Shown here piece after piece: positions 29,637 through 34,797 of a DNA stretch of 34,797 nt. The notes beneath the pieces were generated by a model. The model was not told where the DNA came from and ran no database searches. It worked only from the letters and a program-made list of their open reading frames with translations. The position numbers and the translations under genes are program-made. The stretch covers positions 1 through 34,797 of the forward strand of contig JABIYQ010000655.1 of the NCBI GenBank assembly GCA_018702715.1. Direction: 5' to 3'. How positions within the stretch are numbered: position 1 is the stretch's first letter; the number at the start of each line of letters is the position of its first letter. This DNA comes from Desulfobacula sp. Its GTDB lineage: Bacteria > Desulfobacterota > Desulfobacteria > Desulfobacterales > Desulfobacteraceae.

Positions 29637-30797
29637 ATGGAAAAGAAAAAATTAGATCAATATAAAGGATTTGAACAGGGTCCCATTCGTCCTCCCAGTG
29701 AAGCAAGCAGTCTTTTAATTCGTCTTACGCGAAATTGTCCCTGGAACCGGTGTTCATTTTGCAGTGTGTATAAAAGAGGGAAATTTTCTTTAAGGTCAGT
29801 TGAAAATATTATTAAAGATATTGATACTTTGTGTGGCTATATTAAAGGGGTCAAACAGCTTGTCAAGCCGGGCGGGTATGCCGATAGCAAGGTATTTAAC
29901 ACCCTTTATAATTCTTTTGAAGAAAAGGACCGGGGGGCGTTTAATGCTGCCATGAATTTTTATGCATCAGGAATGAAATCTATTTTTCTACAGGATGCCA
30001 ATTCTTTAATCATGAAGCCGGATGATCTGGTGTTTGTGCTTGAACATATAAAAAAATGTTTTCCCCATGTGGACAGGGTCACATCTTATGCAAGAAGCCA
30101 TACCATTGTTCGAATTAAACAGGATGATTTGAAACGAATGGCAGATGCAGGCTTAAACCGCATCCATGTGGGCATGGAATCCGGATCTGATACAGTGTTA
30201 AAGAAAATCAATAAAGGTGCCACCAAAGCCGATCATATAAAAGCGGGCCTTAAGATAAAAAAAGCTGGAATGGAATTGTCTGAATATGTAATGCCGGGTC
30301 TTGGCGGTATCGAATATTCCATAGAGCATGCTTTAGAAACAGCTTCTGCTCTCAACGCTATTAATCCTGATTTTATCAGGATCAGGACTCTGGCACTGAC
30401 AAATGGAACTACTCTTGCCAAAGAGGCGGAACAAGGAGAGTTTGAAAAACCCTCTGACGCAATGATGGCCAAGGAGTTAAGACTTTTTATAGAAAGCCTT
30501 GACGGGATTGATTCCTATATTAAAAGTGATCATATTTTAAACCTGTTTGAGACGGTTAATGGAAAACTGCCCAAAGATAAAGAAAAAATGATTGGTATTA
30601 TCGATCAATTTTTTGATCTTGAACCGGAAAAAAGGGTTTTATATCAGATAGGCAGACGGATGGGATTTTTTAGAGGACCTGATGAAATAGATACAAGCCC
30701 CCACCTTGAAAAGGTAGAGCAGGCCTGTAAGAATTACGGGGTGACGCCACAAAATGTTGATTCAGTGATTGATGAATTGATGAAGCGTTTTGTGTGA
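29637..30797 (+). CDS. Radical SAM protein
   Basis: SLLIRLTRNCPWNRCSFCSVYKRGKFSLRS (CX4CX2C), GLNRIHVGMESGSDTVLKKINKGATKADHIKAGLKIKKAGMELSEYVMPGLGG. Confidence 0.9.
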   Translation: MEKKKLDQYKGFEQGPIRPPSEASSLLIRLTRNCPWNRCSFCSVYKRGKFSLRSVENIIKDIDTLCGYIKGVKQLVKPGGYADSKVFNTLYNSFEEKDRGAFNAAMNFYASGMKSIFLQDANSLIMKPDDLVFVLEHIKKCFPHVDRVTSYARSHTIVRIKQDDLKRMADAGLNRIHVGMESGSDTVLKKINKGATKADHIKAGLKIKKAGMELSEYVMPGLGGIEYSIEHALETASALNAINPDFIRIRTLALTNGTTLAKEAEQGEFEKPSDAMMAKELRLFIESLDGIDSYIKSDHILNLFETVNGKLPKDKEKMIGIIDQFFDLEPEKRVLYQIGRRMGFFRGPDEIDTSPHLEKVEQACKNYGVTPQNVDSVIDELMKRFV

Positions 30798-31932
30798 TCC
30801 AAAATCCATTTATATCCATATTCCATTTTGTGTTAAAAAATGTGGCTATTGTGATTTTTTTTCAAATACCGATCTTTCATTGATTCCGGATTATATTCTT
30901 GCCCTTCAAAACGAGATTAAAAAAAGGGCAGACTCAGAAGATAAAATTGATACCATATACTTTGGCGGTGGAACCCCCTCTCTTCTGAGCGTCAAAGATG
31001 TTGACACGCTTTTACATACCATTACAGACACATTCAAAGTTTGTCGCGATGTTGAAATCACTTTTGAAGTTAACCCTGGAACTAGTAATTTAAATGACTT
31101 AAGGCAATTAAAAAAAATCGGGATAAACAGGCTCAGCATTGGTGCCCAGTCATTTAACGAGGATAAACTTAGATTTTTAACCCGGATACATTCAGCCGAA
31201 CAGTCAATCAAAATAATTAATGAGGCCCAAAAAGCAGGGTTTGATAATATCAGCCTAGATTTCATCTATGGACTTTATTTTGAAACACAAACCATATGGA
31301 GAAAAGACTTGGAACAGGCAATTGGAATGACACCATCACATCTGTCCTGCTATATGCTCACCATTGAACCGGGTACTGCCTTTAATCAAAAAATTCAAAA
31401 AGGCCTTTTTAAACCGCTTGGGAATAAGGCCATGTCAATTATGTTTAAAAATACTATAACATTTTTGAATAATAACAATTATGAGCATTATGAAATTTCA
31501 AATTTTTCAAAGGGAAGACAAAACAGATCAAGACACAATTCAAGATATTGGGACATGACACCTTATTATGGGTTTGGAGCAGCAGCACATTCCTATGATG
31601 GAAAAACAAGATCCTGGAATCCTAAAAGCATAGGCAAATATATAAAGGATTTGGATTCAGGCCGACTTCCCGTTGAAGAAGATGAAACGCTTACCAAAAA
31701 CCAGTTAATGATGGAAATGATAATGCTCAGGCTTCGCACCCTTGAAGGCCTGGATATTGCTAAATTTCAAACCTTGTTTCATGATTCCTTTGAAAACAGG
31801 TATAAAGATATCCTGGAACCAATTCTTGGAGAGTCTTTAGGAATTATCAACGATCAACGATTTGCACTCACCCTGGAAGGAAAAATCCGCCTGGACAGTA
31901 TTGTGGAAGCGTTTGCTGAAAAGACCCTTTAG
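30790..31932 (+). CDS. hemW: HemW-like radical SAM protein (coproporphyrinogen III oxidase-like)
   Basis: SIYIHIPFCVKKCGYCDFFS...DTIYFGGGTPSLLS...EVNPGTSNLNDLRQLKKIGINRLSIGAQSFNEDKLRFLTRIHS. TTG start, overlaps the previous gene. Confidence 0.93.
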   Translation: MCDPKSIYIHIPFCVKKCGYCDFFSNTDLSLIPDYILALQNEIKKRADSEDKIDTIYFGGGTPSLLSVKDVDTLLHTITDTFKVCRDVEITFEVNPGTSNLNDLRQLKKIGINRLSIGAQSFNEDKLRFLTRIHSAEQSIKIINEAQKAGFDNISLDFIYGLYFETQTIWRKDLEQAIGMTPSHLSCYMLTIEPGTAFNQKIQKGLFKPLGNKAMSIMFKNTITFLNNNNYEHYEISNFSKGRQNRSRHNSRYWDMTPYYGFGAAAHSYDGKTRSWNPKSIGKYIKDLDSGRLPVEEDETLTKNQLMMEMIMLRLRTLEGLDIAKFQTLFHDSFENRYKDILEPILGESLGIINDQRFALTLEGKIRLDSIVEAFAEKTL

Positions 31933-33848
31933 GTTTTTCGTCTCAACTGCCGCGTATCACCCACCCTTATGGTCAGATTTATGGAATCAAAGTATTCAAT
32001 TAAGGGAATGACATATTTTCTTGACACATTGCCTGTCATGCCTTTGAAATCAGGCGTGGTGATGGATTCTTTTTCTTTTAGGAAGTTGACCAGCTTTTGT
32101 TTGAGGTCATCTATTTTTTGGGCATTAAAGTAAAGATCATCCTTTGTTTTTACAATGGATTTTTCATCAATCAACATATGAAGAACATCTATAGCATTTT
32201 TTTTGTCCAGGTTAAGATCCTGGCAGATGGTCCTAAAGAAGGGGGGTGTCAGGCCTGATGCCTGATAGATTTTGTAGATTTTTTCTTTTACTTCGTGCTG
32301 ATCAACCTTGAGTGCTACTTTGTGGGCAGACAATTTTACAATGTTTTTGTCAAGAATAATGAAATTTTCCTTGGACAGTTTTGTAAAAAGAATATTAAAA
32401 AACTTAGTATCATCAACATATTGAAATTTGGATTTTAGCTCCTGCGTCGGCATGCCTTCTTTTAACGGATTTTGGGCATGATAGGCTGTAAGTTTTTGTA
32501 TGAGTTTTTCTTTAAAGTCTTCAAATACGTCACCATTAACAAACTTTTGCCTTTCTTTATCCGTTTGTATGACCTGCTGTTTGGCAAGCATTTTCTGTAA
32601 AGTTATGGTCAGCTTTTTATCCGGGATATTGGTCATGACACGCAGTTGGGAAAATAACAACCCCTGGTATCCTTTTAAGGACAGAAAAAATAAAATTGTT
32701 TGTTCATTATCACCCAGGAGTAAATTTTCCAGTCCCTGAATAACAGTTTTATCAAACAGCTTGTGCTTTTGAGAAGCTGGATTTAATATATCTCCGCCAC
32801 CAATTGTTTTGACGGGTGAATAACTCCTTATTACATATCTGTCATCCTTGATACAACATACGGGAGACTCTAAGCGAAATTGAACACAGGCTTCATCTCC
32901 AGGTAAAAGTTCTTTCCTGTCAAGTAGAATAAGATACCCCAGTATCTCACTTGTTCCTGAATGAAACCTTATTCTTGTCCGGTTTTTTGCAGGCTTTGTA
33001 TTGCTTTTTAAATAAAGGAAATGTGCATCCAGCATATAGCTTTCAATCAAAGTGTCGGGAGTAGACAGAATATCTCCGCGGCTGACTGATTCTTTATCAA
33101 GTCCCTGAAAGTTGATGGCTGTCCGGGTTCCAGGACCTGCTGTTTGTACACCTGAACTGTGAACCTGGATTCCCCTGACTTTTGATACAATCTGTTTTGG
33201 ATAGACCATGATGTCATTTCCAACCTTTATACTGCCGGAAGCAAGGGTTCCTGTAATCACAGTGCCAAATCCTTTCATTGAAAACACACGGTCCACGGGC
33301 AGTCTGAAAATTGAGGAGAATTTTCTTTCAGGAAGGTTGCAGCAGATTGATTCAAGGGTTTTGATAAATTCATCCAACCCCTCATTTGTGACAGAGGAAA
33401 CAGGGACAATTGGCTTGTCTTCAAGAAAAGTCCCCTGTACAAAATCGTTGATATCATCAAGGGCAAGCTCTAAAAGATCCTGGTCCACCATATCTATTTT
33501 AGTCAGGGCCACCATGCCATGCTCAATCCCCATGAGATTGCAGATTTCCATGTGTTCCCTTGTCTGGGGCATGACTCCCTCATCTGCTGCGATCACCATT
33601 GTGACCACATCAATCCCGCTGGAACCGGCAACCATATTTTTTACAAATTTCTCATGGCCCGGCATATCCACGATGCCTAAATGCTGACCATTGGGAAGAT
33701 CAAGCAGGGCAAACCCAAGTTCAATGGTAATACCTCTTTCTTTTTCCTCTTTGAGCCGGTCTGTTTCAATCCCTGTTAATGCTTTTACAAGGCTTGTTTT
33801 ACCATGGTCAATGTGTCCTGCCGTTCCTAGAATGATATTTTTTTCCAA
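31929..33848 (-). CDS. selB: Selenocysteine-specific translation elongation factor
   Basis: [103 protein letters not shown] plus the long C-terminal winged-helix extension. Confidence 0.96.
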   Translation of the reverse strand: MEKNIILGTAGHIDHGKTSLVKALTGIETDRLKEEKERGITIELGFALLDLPNGQHLGIVDMPGHEKFVKNMVAGSSGIDVVTMVIAADEGVMPQTREHMEICNLMGIEHGMVALTKIDMVDQDLLELALDDINDFVQGTFLEDKPIVPVSSVTNEGLDEFIKTLESICCNLPERKFSSIFRLPVDRVFSMKGFGTVITGTLASGSIKVGNDIMVYPKQIVSKVRGIQVHSSGVQTAGPGTRTAINFQGLDKESVSRGDILSTPDTLIESYMLDAHFLYLKSNTKPAKNRTRIRFHSGTSEILGYLILLDRKELLPGDEACVQFRLESPVCCIKDDRYVIRSYSPVKTIGGGDILNPASQKHKLFDKTVIQGLENLLLGDNEQTILFFLSLKGYQGLLFSQLRVMTNIPDKKLTITLQKMLAKQQVIQTDKERQKFVNGDVFEDFKEKLIQKLTAYHAQNPLKEGMPTQELKSKFQYVDDTKFFNILFTKLSKENFIILDKNIVKLSAHKVALKVDQHEVKEKIYKIYQASGLTPPFFRTICQDLNLDKKNAIDVLHMLIDEKSIVKTKDDLYFNAQKIDDLKQKLVNFLKEKESITTPDFKGMTGNVSRKYVIPLIEYFDSINLTIRVGDTRQLRRKT

Positions 33849-33862
33849 TTGTAAAAATAGTC

Positions 33863-34042
33863 CTAAATTTTATTTATTTTCTTTTTTTTGAAAAATGCCA
33901 TGACATAGGCAAGGGCAACCAGAATTAAGCCGGCTCCAACGCCATGAAAAATACTCCATTCCGGTCTGAACAATCGGATAATCATGATACCAAATACAAG
34001 GCCTAAAATAAGCCTGACAACAAATATTAAAAAAGCATTCAT
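33863..34042 (-). CDS. Small membrane protein, two predicted TM helices
   Basis: [59 protein letters not shown]; internal ATG at 34042 preferred to the track start at 34138. Confidence 0.6.
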   Translation of the reverse strand: MNAFLIFVVRLILGLVFGIMIIRLFRPEWSIFHGVGAGLILVALAYVMAFFKKKKINKI

Positions 34043-34192
34043 AACCAAAGTTCCTTTGATGAGATATTTATACGCAAGGATAATAGTCAAACAACGGTTC
34101 AAGGTCAATGTAAAATATAGTTGCTGATTCCGATGCAAAGAAAAAAGTGTTGAAAAATAGATCCAATTCTGATAGTTAAGGAAAGTTTTTGA

Positions 34193-34269
<77 letters not shown>

Positions 34270-34303
34270 TTTATTAATCTTTATGTAAAGATTGTTCATT
34301 AAC

Positions 34304-34340
34304 ACCCGAAGCTCAAAAGAATTGAGAATCGGGTTTTTTT
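34304..34340 (+). terminator. Rho-independent terminator after tRNA-His
   Basis: ACCCGA...TCGGGT stem with T7 tract. Confidence 0.65.
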
Positions 34341-34385
34341 GATTATGGAGAAAGCTAAAAACTACCAATCAAGGAGACCGTTAAA

Positions 34386-34797
34386 ATGTTCTCAACCAAA
34401 AGAGCCTTTGGGATATTAATTTTGCTAATTTTGCTATTTTCCCCCTGTCTTGTTTTTGCCCAGGATTTGTCCAAGGAATTAAAAGAAGGATTATATGCTC
34501 AATTTGATACCAGTAAGGGACAGATTGTCTGTGTACTGTATTATAAACAAGCTCCTGTCACTGTTATCAATTTTGCAGGACTGGCTCTTGGGACAATTGC
34601 CCCGAAAAACAGCCCTTCAAAGAAATATTATGATGGCCTTATTTTCCACAGGGTGATCAAAGATTTTATGATTCAGGGTGGTGACCCTACAGGGACAGGC
34701 AGAGGTGGCCCTGGATATAGGTTTCCTGATGAGTTTGTTGACCAATTAAAACATGATTCTCCCGGGATTCTTTCCATGGCCAATGCAGGACCTGGAA
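34386..34797 (+). CDS. Secreted cyclophilin-type peptidyl-prolyl isomerase, 3'-truncated by the window end
   Basis: Signal peptide [62 protein letters not shown]...[11 protein letters not shown]. No stop before the window end. Confidence 0.92.
   Translation, partial: MFSTKRAFGILILLILLFSPCLVFAQDLSKELKEGLYAQFDTSKGQIVCVLYYKQAPVTVINFAGLALGTIAPKNSPSKKYYDGLIFHRVIKDFMIQGGDPTGTGRGGPGYRFPDEFVDQLKHDSPGILSMANAGPG

Noticed and set aside
33208-33687. 159-aa plus-strand ORF
   Set aside because: Antisense to the highly conserved GTPase region of selB; shadow ORF.

Overview
The window (~34.8 kb, AT-rich) looks like a chromosomal segment of an anaerobic, Desulfobacteraceae-like bacterium; that taxonomic guess rests on gene content only. 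Most of it is a lipopolysaccharide locus. On the plus strand lie lptF, lptG, waaA, lpxK, an lpxL-type acyltransferase, two heptosyltransferases, several glycosyltransferases, a GT-C-like membrane protein and two methyltransferases. These converge on a minus-strand operon of a kdnA-like aminotransferase, a kdnB-like dehydrogenase, kdsB, a GT4 and a methyltransferase, which suggests that the inner-core sugar is 8-amino-Kdo (Kdo8N). Flanking genes include gdhA, thiN, an alpha-carbonic anhydrase, MFS and EamA transporters, a radical SAM protein, hemW, selB, tRNA-His and the start of a cyclophilin-type PPIase. The most notable observation is a short HesB/IscA-like gene (4006..4323) missed by the ORF track. 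It has an in-frame TGA exactly where a conserved Fe-S cysteine is expected, followed by a bacterial SECIS-like hairpin, and selB lies in the same window. Other points are a pirin gene with its centre deleted in frame (26658..26945) inside a decayed accessory patch, a perfect FNR-type palindrome placed at the predicted start site of the MFS promoter, a 12-bp tandem repeat of two-codon mini-ORFs upstream of kdnA, and a CX4CX2C radical SAM motif.
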